The position numbers were made by a program, and so were the translations under genes. The notes beneath the pieces are model-generated. The model was not told where the DNA came from and did not search any database. It was given only the letters and a program-made list of their open reading frames with translations. Below, piece after piece: positions 21,629-32,392 of a DNA stretch of 64,000 bases. The stretch lies in contig CM064426.1 in NCBI GenBank assembly GCA_032690845.1, positions 45,524,508 to 45,588,507 of the forward strand. Reading direction: 5' to 3'. Numbering within the stretch: position 1 is the first letter of the stretch; every line of letters starts with the position of its first letter. The DNA comes from Eleusine coracana subsp. coracana. Its lineage: Eukaryota; Streptophyta; Magnoliopsida; Poales; Poaceae.

Positions 21629-22330
21629 AGTAAATCTTTGTCAAAGTGCGCCAGATACCTTTTAAGCCTATGTTGTTATGTGAGTAGCCAGATATCTACT
21701 AGTGAGATTGTAACCGAGAAGTCTAATTAAATAGCATCATAATGGATAATTACATGGATCAATGAAAACCTATAATGAATAAGACCACCCTCCTTTCCGA
21801 GTGGCTCCCAATTTATCGCTGCCGAGAGGAAACCCTTAATCACGCAAGTATCTTACTATACTGAACTATCCAATAGTGCTACATGGGCTTAGCGCTGTCA
21901 CCACTAAACCATACTACTAGCATCATCAAGCAACCATAATCAATACAATGTCTGCATACTATCCTAATCACCACGATCAAGATAATATCTACTTACTTAG
22001 CCTAGAACTAAGCAATTGGAATAAGCACATGCATGATTATAGAATCAAGATAGACAAATCACCAAAACCATCATCAACATATTCAACCATCCTTGAGATA
22101 CATAGAGTAAGATTCATCCCCGACGAGATGGCCTACCTTGATGAATCAACTCTTAACACCAATGGTTCTTGAAACTCAACTAGAGATCTATTCTTACAGG
22201 GCAAGCCCCGGTGGCTCTAACTCACGGATCTGTTGTCCCTCTGTTGCCTCTGTCACCTCCTACCAGGGTTTACAAGTATTTATAGAGAGTCTACTCGTAA
22301 AGGACTCAGTTTCTAGCAAATAAGGCAGTT

Positions 22331-22348
22331 GGGCCGATCGGTGCAAGC
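22331..22348. repeat. Single CCGATCGG motif, E4 LTR
   Basis: GGGCCGATCGGTGCAAGC. A further partial copy, GGCGATCGGTGCAC, is at 22,585-22,598. These are unpaired copies in the same LTR. Confidence 0.8.
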
Positions 22349-22809
22349 TATGTCTTCTCGTGTTTCTTCTCCGAGTTGGTTCCTCTGTCTTGCACAGCTG
22401 CCATGTGGGCCTTTTCCTTCGAGATAAAGTCTTGTACTGCACGTCGAGATCTTGAAGTTCCATAAATCTTCTAGGTCAATATCTTCATGTGTCTTGCGTA
22501 GATAAACTTCCATAAACATGTGGAATGGGCCTCGGTCACTTCTGTGGGCCAAAACACCCTTGTGCTAACCGGCTCATGGACTGTGGCGATCGGTGCACTG
22601 GGCTTCTTCAGTGCTTTTCATCGGTTCTGGATTCCTGTCCTCTCCAACATCACTTTAATCACCAATTTTACCTGTTTCTGTAATAAAGCTCCAAAATAAC
22701 GCATATACAAATATATAGGCAATATCACAGGTAAATGGCCTAAATTAGTATCAATTATGCTCTAATTGGGGTAATATTCACATATAAAAGGGGCACTTAG
22801 GGAGTGTCA

Positions 22810-23882
22810 ATAGTCTTGTCGTCGTCAGGTACAAGAGGGAGCCAATCATGCTCCTGTACTCCCTTTGGTCCACCATGTCATTGTCTTTATCAGGGTCAAG
22901 AGCCATTGTAGTGGACATCAATGTCAACAACGACTTCACATTAACCATGTCGAACTTCTTTAGGAGATCCTTCGTGTACTTGGCTTGATGTATGAAAGTG
23001 CCTTGCTTGCACTGCTTGATTTGAAGTCCAAGAAAGAAGATGAGCTCACCCATCATCGACATTTGAAATTCACTTTCCATGGCTTCCTGAAATCTGGACA
23101 CAAGAGCATGAGAGGAACCATCGAAGATGATATCATCCACGTAAATCTGAACCATTATAAAGTCATTGCCATGCTTTAGAGTGAACAAGGTTTTATCCAC
23201 ACACCCCATGACATACCCGCGCTCTAGCAAGAAGGTCTTAAGCCTAGCATACCATGTCCTAGGTGCTTGCTTTAGCCTGTACAAAGCCTTCTGAAGCTTG
23301 TACACACGGTTTGGGTATTTGTGGTGCTCAAAGCCAGGGGGTTGCCTCACATACACTTCTTCCTCTATCAAACCATTTAGGAAAGCACTCTTGACATCCA
23401 TTTGATAGAGTCTAATGCCCTTGGAGGTAGCAAATGCAAGCAAGATCCAAATGGCTTCTATGCGAGCAACAGGAGCAAAGGTTTCACCATAATCTAAGCC
23501 CTCCACTTCTAAAACCTTGAGCAACAAGCCTAGACTTGTTTCTCACAACCTCACCATCTTCCCCATGCTTGTTTTTAGACACCCATTTGGTTCCTATGAC
23601 ATTGACACCAACAAGAGTCTCTACTAGGGTCCATACTTTGTTTCTCTCAAAGTTTTCCAACTCCTCATGCATGGCATTAACCCAATGTTCATCAGATAGT
23701 GCGTGTCCAACATCCCGGGGTTCAAATGTTGCAACAAAGAGTGAATTGGTAAAGCAAGCGAGATGTGCAGACCTTGACCTTGTTGTCCTCTCATAGAGAT
23801 TACCGATCATCTGTTGAGGTGGATGTTGACGCTGAAGGTAATGAGGGGCCTCTCTCTCAGAGCGTACCCCCCCCCCCCTCAA
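22810..23882 (-). pseudogene. pol: E5 reverse transcriptase (Copia), truncated
   Basis: Two frames: 23,484-23,882 has the RT start ([30 protein letters not shown]) and 22,778-23,527 continues with [60 protein letters not shown], and the catalytic [12 protein letters not shown]. It ends [10 protein letters not shown], where the Copia match stops and E4 LTR begins. A frameshift lies near 23,500 and a run of 12 C at 23,867-23,878 disturbs the link to the integrase side. The YVDD box is intact. Confidence 0.88.
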
Positions 23883-24970
23883 CCACAGCTAGAGCTTGCT
23901 CGACAGATGCTGAAGTAGATGTAGAAGCTTCTGGACCCTCTACTGGAGTGGTGGTAGCAGCAGTTACATGCTCGGATGTGAGATGGAACGACTCATCAAC
24001 GTCATCATCCAAGCCCTGTAGGTCCTCTTCTACAACGATGCTCTCCTCCATCTCCTTGGTACCTACAGTCTCAATCACATTACTTGAACAAGAGATTGAT
24101 TCATCAAAGGTTACATCGGAGGACTCTATGATGATGTTAGTTTCCAAATTCAAAACTCTGTACGAATGGCCATGAGGGGTGTAGCCAAGAAACATGCCAT
24201 CGGAAGATCTAGACTCAAACTTATCAAGATTGCCATGCTTGAGAATGAAGGACTTGCAACCAAAGTCACGCAAATGAGAAACAGATGGCTTCCTCCCAAA
24301 ATGTAGCTCATAGGAAGTCACATTAAGAATTAAGTGCAAGAAAATCCGATTGGAAACATAGCAAGTAGTGCTAATGGCCTCAGCCCAGAACCGCCTCGGA
24401 GTCCTATGCTCATCGAGCATCATCCGGGCCATCTCCACCAAGGTTCTATACTTTCTTTCTACCACACCATTCTGCTGGAAAACACGAGGTGCTGAAAACT
24501 GATGCTCAATACCATGCTCAAGACAGAAAGCATCAAAGGAGGAGTTCTTGAACTCGGTGCCATTATCACTGTGAATTGCTCGTAATGCACCAGGGAGTTC
24601 CTTGTACAACCTCAAAGCTACGCTCCAAAAGTGATGAAACACTTCATCCTTGCTCTCAAGAAAGTAAACCCAAGAGTAGTAAGAGTAGTCGTCAATAATC
24701 ACAAGAACATACCACTTCCCACCCGCCGATCGAACCCAAGAAGGACCAATAGTGTCCATATGAATCCTTATAAAATTTGAGCTTAGGCACTCCTCGGATC
24801 AAACTTAGGCCACTATAGCAACATAACAAGTCAAAGCTCATGTGACCTAGTCTCATATGCCATTTCCAGAGCTCAGAAGAAGATTGAACAAACAAGCACT
24901 TGTGAGAACCAAGAGAACCAGCAAAATCAGCCTGAAAAACTCTACCAATGCGAGAAATTCCACAAACCAA
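23857..24970 (-). pseudogene. pol: E5 integrase (Copia)
   Basis: Main frame 23,857-24,759: MDTIGPSWVRSAGGKWYVLV with the first Asp region, IHSDNGTEFKNSSF with the second, and APRVFQQNGVVERKYRTLVE with the Glu. Next come the conserved RRFWAEAISTTCYVSNRI and GRKPSVSHLRDFGCKSFILK. The N-terminal zinc domain lies in 24,692-24,970 (WHMRLGHMSFDLL), one frameshift away. The C-terminal tail is acidic and ends at the C-run. Confidence 0.87.
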
Positions 24971-25012
24971 GGAACCACTCGAATCAACAACACAAGAAGC
25001 ATTCGACTTAAA

Positions 25013-26047
25013 TCACACTTCCAAACCAACATCAAGAAGCTGAGAGACAGAGAGGAGATTGTACTTGAGATACTCAACCAAACCAACATCCTTGAGAGTG
25101 AATTTTTCATTTACCTTTACCACGCCTCTTGCCTTCACTCTCCCTCTCTTGTCATCTCCAAAGGTCACATACTCCCGGTGCTTGAAGGGAGTGAGGCTAG
25201 AGAACCACTTTGCATCTACGGTCATGTGGCACGAACACCCAGACTCCATCAACCATTTGTTCTTCAGGCCTCCACCTGCTGCCTACAAAGAACAAGAAGG
25301 AAAAGTTGATGGCTCAGTGCTGGGGTTAGTCAAAAAGCATTTGGAAATCCATCACTTAACCATACGACCGGTAGTAGTCATCACAGTTCTTTGCACATTA
25401 TTATTTGAACGCATGGGACGAGAACCACGATGGAGAAAACATGGCCTGTCAAAGCGTCTTGACTCAAACCTTGGGTTGTGAGAATAGAAACCATCTGTGT
25501 GAAAATTAAATCCACGCGAGTGATGCTCACCCTGATAGAGAAAACATGGGGCGCCAGAGCGCTACTAGGCAAAGCCTCTGTTTCGTGAATCAAAGCCATA
25601 TGAGGGATGACCTTGCCCATGATAGGCACAAGAAAAAGAGCGAGGCTGAAAACCATCAAAATCATCATGATGCACATTTCTAGTTAACTCGGCTTGCATC
25701 CTCTCAATCCTCTTACGCCTATAACAGTACTCATCCAAGTGACCCTTACGACCATAGAACATGCAAATGTAGACACTCTCATGTTTAGGCTTTGTTTGCA
25801 CACGAGGTTTGGGTTTTGGCTTCTCTGTTTGCTTTGGGTTGAAGGAAGGTTTGGGGTTTGGTGGATAGTATGTGTCAGTGGGTTTGATGGATTGTTCCTC
25901 ATCCTTGTAGCTAGAGCTAGGCACAAATTTACCCACATTTTCACTCTCTTTGTCACACCTCTCAAATCCCAAGCCCAAGTTGTAGGTTGACTTACTAGCA
26001 CTCGCTTTGACTCTTGCCAAGTCACCCTCAATCTTCTCCTCACTCAC
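25013..26047 (-). pseudogene. E5 gag C-terminus (zinc knuckle) and aspartic protease
   Basis: 25,565-26,047 is a basic linker with a knuckle-like CMFYGRKGHLDEYC in which the second Cys is Tyr. 25,013-25,252, in the same phase, holds the Copia protease: MMESGCSCHMTVDAKWFSSL, with Glu where the catalytic Asp of D-S-G is expected, followed by KDVGLVEYLKYNLLSVSQLL. Both lesions would inactivate the proteins. Stops separate the pieces between 25,253 and 25,564. Confidence 0.8.
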
Positions 26048-26223
26048 TAGGGTTCTTTGGAGCCTAGAGATAAGATTTTATTTTCTTGGACTAGGACTTT
26101 GTTTTCCTCCCTAGTGATTACATGCTTGTCCTTAACAGAGACACACACCTCACATGGTGGTGGAAGGACCATAGAGTGAGTCTCAATGAGCCGCTTGGAC
26201 TCAAGCTCTTTGACTTTGAGGGT

Positions 26224-27612
26224 TTAAACTTCCAACTCATTTGTGAGCTTGGGGCACTTCTGACATGCACCCAAAAGAGTTGGTCTAGCTTTGAATTCAT
26301 CAAGCTCCTTGAGGGCACTCTCAAGCTGACTGGCAACTTGAGCATGCACACACTCCCTCTGACTCAGATCATTCATCACTACTTGACAAGACTCACACTT
26401 GGGAGCAATATCAACACAAGCAAGCTTAGATCTAAGTGAATCAATTTCAAAATCAGCACTCTCCAACTTAGACATAAGCTCTCTACTCTCGCGAACGGCG
26501 CTGCGAAGCTTATCATCTTGCATGAGCAGAACATCACACAAATGATCAAGTTCAGACGAGAGCTCATCAAGAGTGGGTGGTACCTCACTTGTGTCGAAGT
26601 TGGATCCAGAGTTGGTGTCGTGTTCGTTCTTTGCCATGAAGCAAAGCCCTGTGAAGTCATCCTTCCTCTTGAGTCATGGCTTTTCAACCTCCTCCTCCGA
26701 GCTTGTACGGCCTTCGCATGATGTGAGGTCGACATCGCTCAAGGCGGCAACATAGGCGCATGCAATGGCCTTGGTGAACTTCTTCGAGTTCTTTCTCTTC
26801 TTGTAGAAGTGGTTCTTCTTGTGCTTGAAGTCTTTAGTGTTGTTGTCGTGGTACCTGGCTTTCTTCTGCTTTTTGGAACAATCAGCAACGAAGTGTCCCG
26901 GGTCACCGCACTCAAAGCAGGTTCTTGAACCACCTCCTCTTCGCTCCTTGTGGTTGTTGTAGAACTTCCTAAACTTCCTTGTGAGCAAGGATAGCTCCTT
27001 GTCAGGAATGCACTCCATCTATTCATCGAAATCTGCAACAAGAGAAGACAGAACAAACTCCAAAGAAGACTTGTCAAGTGAGGGGTTAGTTCCATAAGAA
27101 GCATCACTGTGACTACCCTTCTTAGAGCTAGAAAGCAAAGCCATGCTAGAAGCAAGATTAACATGATTAGGACGAGATTTCCTAGACAGTTGATGAGATT
27201 TCAGCTTGCTATACAGTTGCTCACAGTTCAAGGTGTTGAAGTCAACAGTTTCTTCTAGAGCAGCAATTTTAACCCCCCAAACATTTTCATCAAGTGAGTA
27301 TAGCAGTTGCTTAGCTCTATCATTGTCATTGTACAAAAGGTTACCACAAGCCCGCAAGTTGCACACAATTGCCTCAAACCTACCAAAAATGTTATCTAGT
27401 GACTCGCCAAGTTTTTGTGCAAAGATTTGGTACTGTCTATTGTATGAATCCTTATGTATAGACTTGACTTGATTTGTACCCTCATGGTACGTGCAAAGCA
27501 TATCTGAAATAGCGTGAGCAGTGTCAAGGTGTGCAACGCGATCATGTTCACTCCTACCAAGTGCAGAGAGCAGAATATTGACATCTTTGGAGTTGTTTTC
27601 CAACCTGTTCAA
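26224..27612 (-). pseudogene. gag: E5 gag (UBN2-type) with coiled-coil block
   Basis: One phase with stop codons at 27,019-27,021 and near 26,671. 27,019-27,612 is the capsid-like UBN2 domain (VNILLSALGRSEHDRVAHLD, FGRFEAIVCNLRACGNLLYN, ALEETVDFNTLNCEQLYSKL). 26,674-27,018 has the knuckle CFECGDPGHFVADC and lysine-rich stretches. 26,224-26,637 is a heptad-rich coiled coil (LDELSSELDHLCDVLLMQDD, then SRELMSKLESADFEIDSLRS). The leader 27,613-27,776 still codes KAYLLSQG, showing the true start lay further upstream. The same capsid segment, split in two, is found in E7 at 31,925-32,392 and 63,706-63,930. Confidence 0.87.
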
Positions 27613-27762
27613 CTAACCTACTGGAGAGGTGTTGAGGTCGGCAGGTATGTTGTATTCTTGCTTGACGATATTCTAGATAGCACGTCCTTGACTCAGCAAA
27701 AAAGCTTCTCCATGTCGCCTTTGCATCACAAAGCCGGTGAAGGTCAACTAGTGATCAAACAA

Positions 27763-27774
27763 GCTTTGGTACCA
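27763..27774 (-). other. Degenerate primer-binding site of E5
   Basis: Minus strand TGGTACCAAAGC matches ten of twelve bases of the iMet PBS and lies just inside the LTR terminus, at the same relative place as the intact PBS of E7. Confidence 0.65.
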
Positions 27775-27776
27775 AT

Positions 27777-30006
27777 TAAAGGACCAAGAAGGCGACCAGA
27801 GAGGGGGGTGAATAGGAGCCAATCAAAATTCTCCAAGAGATGAAATAACAGAAACTTTCAGGACTAGGCAAGAATTTGGTCAAAACCTAAACAAATGAAC
27901 CCCAAATGATGCGATTTTTGGACCAGTGAATCCTCATCACATCACGACCCTAATCCTAGAAGATTGACTCATTTGGCTCAAGGAATCATCATGAATTTTA
28001 GATCTTGTGCCAAGAACACCAAAAAGGGGGAAACTTGAGCAAACCTTCAAATCGAATGTGCTAGAGCTATTAATTCGGTCAAGGATCCATAGAGGATTGT
28101 TCTAGCTCATCCTAGCAACAAGTTTCTCAAGAAATCCGAACCAAAAACTTGTCTAAAAGTGAGATCGTAAATTCCCACGAAAATAACTCTGAAAATAGGG
28201 AAAAAGAGAAAGTCGGGATTTAGGGAGAGAAGATCTTGAGCACATTCGATCCAAGGATACAAGGCTAGGAAGCCACCCTCTTCCTCCCACTATTTGGAAA
28301 AGCAAGAGATGTCTCTCACACACCTACTACTCTCCACTAAAACATGAAGACCTCTCCTAGAACTTTGAATAGAACCCTAACACAAGGCTAATGGAAAGAG
28401 AGGCACCTCTTCCACCAGCCCTACCTCTTCTTATATAGGCATAGGGTCTATTGTCCATATGACAAATCTCCTCTTGACCTACATAACACACCCACCTACC
28501 ACCGGGTGCATAACCGTCCATCTTTTTTCTCGGTGCCCGAATACCATCGAGCCCTTTACAACTTTGCTTGCCCTCGATGCAAGCTCCGCGATTGATAAGG
28601 ACATCACTCCTATGGATATACATAACACTCCTACAAGGTTCAATGACTAGAGCTCATGCACGATGACTAAATTTAGAGGTGAGCTCGTTCCTACGTTCTT
28701 CATTATATGTCACTTTTGAGAACAGTTTGCTACCTAATGATTATATTGTAATTAGGAAACATGGAGAGGACCAGCAAGGACGTGGAAGCAAAGGTGGAGG
28801 CCCAACCAAAACCGACTTTGAGTCTGTTTTGGGGCCCAGGACCAGTCTGCACTAAAACAGACGCCCAGAACGCATATAGACTCGGATTTGGACGTTATAC
28901 ACATGCACAGAAATATAAGAAGAAGACCTTTCCAATGCCGCCGGCCTCATGTCAAAATTCATCTGGAGTCATCGGGAATCATCGAAACAATAGAGGGTCC
29001 ACAATCTGTGTTGGTGCTGCATCACCCGTTTTTGGCCTTTGGGCTTTGTATCTACTTGAGCCCAATTAGGAGCGCATCTAGAGGGTCTTGCACGACCCTA
29101 GAGTCTTTATATACAGCCACCACCATACCATTAGCGTTCGGGTTTTTCTTAGATTATTCTGTTCATAATAGTTTCGCTGTCATCACGGTTTGTGAGACCC
29201 CAACTTGGTGATATTCATAATACATCTGCAATTTAGTTGCATTCTTCTTTGTTCTTGCTTGTGCTATTGATTCACAAGCAGGGATTAGCCTTCTCGGCAA
29301 GGTCAATCATTTTAGGATGGTTGATAACCAAAGGAGACGTCGTGCTGCGATTGCGGGGTTTAGAACGTGTTGTTCTGAAGCCAGATCAATTTGTGTGTCG
29401 CCTCTGACCAAATCAACTTATCCAGAACCTTTCCGAAGATCGGGAACCCTTAATCACATCAGCGATGGTGCCACGTGCACCTCCAATCGCCGCCACAGAT
29501 TTCGAGGCCCAAATCGGGAAACCGCCCTGCACGCTTCTCAAAGTGCGACTTCTCGTCATTGACGCGTGTCACCTCGTCCCGGGATCCTGACCACCGGCAT
29601 GTCTCTCCTGGTCCCTATCCATCGGGCCCCCTTGTCACTTGCACCGGAATCCCGATCGCCTGGGCTTGGTCAACACGCCGTCTTCATCACCACCATGTAT
29701 GGTGTGGATTACCCTTGACTTCACCCGGCATCCTGATCGTCCGGCCCCAAGTCCCGTACTTGTGCCCGATCCTCTCGTCATTGACCACCAAGTCGACTCC
29801 AGTGACCTACACATCATGAGACAAGCAAACACATTTCCCATCTCCTGCAACTTCACTAATACTTCCAACAACTCCGGTTAGTCAAAACTATGACATGCAA
29901 GCCAATGCAATCCCCAGATTTCTACATTTCAACTCAAATATCAAATCAGCTCAAGTCAATTACTCATCACATATATTGCAAATCATGGCACATATTCGGT
30001 TTCACA
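27777..30006 (-). repeat. E5 5' LTR (2,230 bp including a nested solo LTR)
   Basis: The plus strand starts TAAAGGACC (a decayed TGAAGGACC) and ends GGTTTCACA. It is homologous to 30,065-31,861 (opposite orientation), 32,393-33,705, and 41,691-43,852 plus 63,271-63,705. It has a minus-strand TATATAAG box at about 28,430-28,437. It carries the 869-bp solo LTR 28,593-29,461 and lacks the palindromic array seen in its relatives; that slot is deleted at about 27,840. Confidence 0.88.
28593..29461 (+). mobile_element. Solo LTR nested in the E5 LTR
   Basis: 869 bp, TGATAAGGAC to CACATCA, flanked by GCGAT at 28,588-28,592 and 29,462-29,466. The E8 left LTR (near 33,560) has the uninterrupted empty site CCACGATGGTG. 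TATA-like TTTATATA at 29,106-29,113. No coding frame. A second, 919-bp copy sits at the same place in another LTR (42,765-43,683). Probably a Ty3-type LTR, judging by its U5-like tail. Confidence 0.85.
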
Positions 30007-30064
30007 TTTCAATCTCTAATCTTTATGCATTTGGTGTTGTCAATGTACTCATCAAAGGGGAGAT
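30007..30064 (+). other. 3' end of a Sirevirus-like internal region with polypurine tract
   Basis: 58 bp between the E5 LTR and the next LTR. It ends CATCAAAGGGGAGAT immediately before TGAGAAACC, the place and form of a plus-strand polypurine tract. It implies the LTR that follows was a 3' LTR of some plus-strand element, although a PBS follows it too. Confidence 0.6.
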
Positions 30065-30817
30065 TGAGAAACCATATGGATATGTGCCATGGTTTGCAAT
30101 ATATGTGATGAGTAATTGACTTGAGCAAATTTGGTGTTGAGTTGAAATGCAGGAATCTTAGGATTGCATGAGTTTGTGCATGTCATGGCTTTGACTAACC
30201 GGAGTTGGAGGAGGTTGTGGTGATATTGCAGGACTTGGGAAATGTGTTTGTTTATCTCATGATGTGTAGGTCACTGGAGTCGACTTGGCGGTCAACGGCG
30301 AGAGGATCGGGCACAAGTAGGGGACTTGGGGCCGAATGATCGGGAGGCTGGGTGGAGTCAAGGGTGATCCATATCGTACACGTGGATAGGTAAGAAGCAT
30401 GGACGGTTTCATGGTTGAGCCTCAAAACTGTGGTGGTGATGAAGACGGTGTGTTGACCAAGTCAAGGTGAACGGAATGGCGGTGCAACTGACAAAGGGGG
30501 CCTGATGGATAGGGACCGGGAGAGACTTGCCGGTGGTCAGGATCGTGGGACAAGGTGACACACATCAACATCAAGAAGTCACGCTTTGAGAATCATGCAA
30601 GGCGGTTTCCCGGTTTGGGCCTCAAAACCGGTGGCAGTGATTGGAGGTGCACGTGGCACCATCATGGAGCTTGTGTCGAGGCGAAGTAAGGATGTGAAGG
30701 GCCCGATGGCATTCGGGTGAAGGAAAAAAGAGATGGACAAGTTTGCCCCCGATGGTAAGTGGCAATGTTATGTAGATCAAGGGTAGTGTGGTATTTTGGA
30801 CAATAGGACCCTAGGCC

Positions 30818-30826
30818 TATATAAGG
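30818..30826 (+). promoter_or_regulatory. TATA box of E7 LTR
   Basis: TATATAAGG followed by AGAGGTGTGG. The same box occurs on the minus strand in the related LTRs at about 28,430, 33,397 and 42,602, so position and sequence are conserved in the family. Confidence 0.75.
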
Positions 30827-31448
30827 AGAGGTGTGGCTGGTGAGAGAGGTGCCTCTTGCCACTAGCCTTGTGTTAGGAACTCATTTCAAAGTGCTAGGAG
30901 AGGTCTTCTTGTAATAGAGGAGAGGAGAGGGTGTGTGAGAGACATCACTTTCTCTTCCAAATAGTGGGAGGAAGAGGGTGGCTTCCTAGCCTTGTACCTA
31001 TGGATCTTATAAGCATGTTTCCATGATATGAGAGTTATTTCCATGCTCAAGATCTTCGTCCCTCCATAAATCTCGAATTTCTCTTTTTCTCTATTTTCGG
31101 AGCTATTTTCATGGTGATTTTTTATCTCGATTTTGAGTGAGTTTTGGGATAGATTTCTTGGGGGATCTTGGTGCTATGATGTGCTAGAACAACCCTATAT
31201 AGGTCCTTGACCGAATCAACGGCACGAGCACCTCTGATTTCAAAGATTTCTCAAGTTTCCCCTTTTCGGTGTTCTCAGCATGAGATCTGAAATTCATGAA
31301 GATTCCATGTACTTTTTTTAGTGGATCTCTTTAGAAGAGGGTTGTGATGTATTGAGGATGATCTGGTTCAAATTTCATGATTTTTGGAGTTCATTTGATA
31401 GGGTTTTGGCAATTTTCTTTCCTAAATGGAGCTATTGTTTTGCCCAGG

Positions 31449-31620
31449 ACAAAACTTCCGTGGCTAGGACAGAACTTCTGTCACCGTGACGGAACTTCCA
31501 TCAAGAACCACAGAGCTTCTGTGAGTGACAGTTCTCCCATTGCCCGGAACTTCCGTGATTGATAGAACTTCCATCGGGGACTTCAAAACTTCTGTCAGGC
31601 ACCACAAAACTTTCGTCAAG
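31449..31620 (+). repeat. Array of GAACTTCYGT motifs in E7 LTR
   Basis: ACTTC cores start at 31,454, 31,474, 31,494, 31,515 (GCTTC), 31,549, 31,567, 31,588 and 31,609, mostly 20-21 bp apart. The best copies approach the near-palindrome ACGGAACTTCCGT. It lies some 630 bp downstream of the TATA box, hence in the transcript leader. Confidence 0.85.
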
Positions 31621-31863
31621 CTCAGTTTTGTGATCCCACGGATCATTCTTGTTTCCCTTTTTGTTCCTCTTGTGCTTCCGCTATGTGTCCTTTTGTTTTG
31701 AGTCATTCCTAGGGTTAGCACATCACAAGTTGGCGTGTGTAATCTTGGTGACTCAGATAGAGGTTGGTTTGGATCGTAGTTGGGACATAGGCCAAGTTCT
31801 TGAGAAGAATTTTAATTGGCTCCCATTCACCCCTCCCTCTGGTTGCCTCCTCGGTCCTTCAAT

Positions 31864-31875
31864 TGGTATCAGAGC
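31864..31875 (+). other. Primer-binding site of E7 (tRNA-iMet)
   Basis: TGGTATCAGAGC, a perfect twelve-base complement of the initiator tRNA 3' end, two bases after the LTR end. It fixes the plus-strand orientation of E7. Confidence 0.93.
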
Positions 31876-31924
31876 CGGTGTGATCACTAGTTGACCTTCA
31901 CCGGTTTTGTGATCTGAAGGTGAC

Positions 31925-32392
31925 TTGGAGAGGCGCGCAGTCAAGCTTTGGATGCTCGATGGAGAAGACTTACCCTACCGGAAGTCATGGACCAAGGCTT
32001 ATCTCTTGAGCCAAGGATGTGCAATTTGGGAGATCGGTGAGCAAGACTATGCCATACCGACCGACCTCAACACCGCACCAGTAGGTGAGTTAAACTGGTT
32101 TGTGAAGAACTCGAAAGCTGTCAATATCCTGCTTTCTGCTCTAGGTAGGAGTGAACATGACTGTGTTGCTCATCTTGAGACTGCACAAGCCATTTGGGAA
32201 AATCTTTGCACATACCATGAGGGTACCAATCAAGTCTATGTGTAAGGATTCTTACAATAGACAGTACCAAACCTTTGCACAAAAATCTGGCAAGTCACTA
32301 GATGACGCCTTTCGTAGGTTCGAGGCTATTGTGTGCAACTTGCGGGCTTGTGGTAACCTTGTGTTCAATGATAACGATAGAGCTAAGCAACT
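31925..32392 (+). pseudogene. gag: E7 gag, first half (split by a 31.3 kb insertion)
   Basis: UBN2-type gag with SWTKAYLLSQGCAIWEIGEQ, VNILLSALGRSEHDCVAHLE and AIWENLCTYHEGTNQV. One frameshift near 32,240, then FRRFEAIVCNLRACGNLVFN and DRAKQL. The frame is cut exactly after CAACT at 32,392 by the LTR end TGAAGGACC. The next residues of the protein, known from the E5 gag, are coded from 63,706. The start codon at 31,925 is simply the first in-frame ATG. Confidence 0.9.

Larger units (their letters stand above)
20008..22809 (-). mobile_element. E4: Athila-lineage Ty3 element, 5' end only
   Basis: Minus-strand order is LTR (21,364-22,809), tRNA-Asp PBS (21,331-21,348), then gag running left to 20,008, where it is cut by E3. 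The right LTR end sits directly in the RT gene of the Copia element E5. The rest of E4 is missing, unless the Athila gag fragment at 6,700-6,992 is part of it. Confidence 0.8.
21364..22809 (-). repeat. E4 5' LTR (about 1,446 bp)
   Basis: The plus strand starts TGTTGGTCATAAC and ends GGGAGTGTCA; on the minus strand it runs TGACACTCCC to GACCAACA. A TATA box on the minus strand (TATAAATA, about 22,277-22,284) lies in the second half. The LTR carries the palindromic motif at 21,591-21,628 (a pair), 22,331-22,348 and 22,585-22,598. The outer end is inferred from where the E5 RT frame stops matching Copia RT. Confidence 0.75.
22810..30006 (-). mobile_element. E5: Sirevirus-like Copia element, truncated in RT
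   Basis: Minus-strand order is 5' LTR (27,777-30,006), a degenerate iMet PBS (27,763-27,774), gag with a coiled-coil segment, protease, integrase and RT. This is Copia order because integrase precedes RT. A long gag with an extra coiled-coil block and two zinc-knuckle segments suggests the Sirevirus lineage. The element ends abruptly in RT at 22,810, where E4 LTR begins; RNase H and the 3' LTR are missing. Several frameshifts and stops. Confidence 0.85.
30065..31861 (+). repeat. E7 LTR (1,797 bp)
   Basis: Begins TGAGAAACCATATGG and ends GGTCCTTCA. It is followed two bases later by an intact iMet PBS and is homologous in inverted orientation to the E5 and E8 LTRs. TATA box at 30,818-30,826. 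The transcribed part contains an array of about eight GAACTTCYGT motifs (31,449-31,620). It has no nested solo LTR. Confidence 0.9.

Noticed and set aside
23867..23878. Run of 12 C in the E5 coding region as a functional signal
   Set aside because: Homopolymer growth in a dead copy; no counterpart in relatives in this window.
29317..29881. Short plus- and minus-strand ORFs (80-114 codons) at 29.3-29.9 kb
   Set aside because: They lie within LTR sequence and recur only because the LTR is repeated at 43.5 and 63.3 kb; frames are not conserved.
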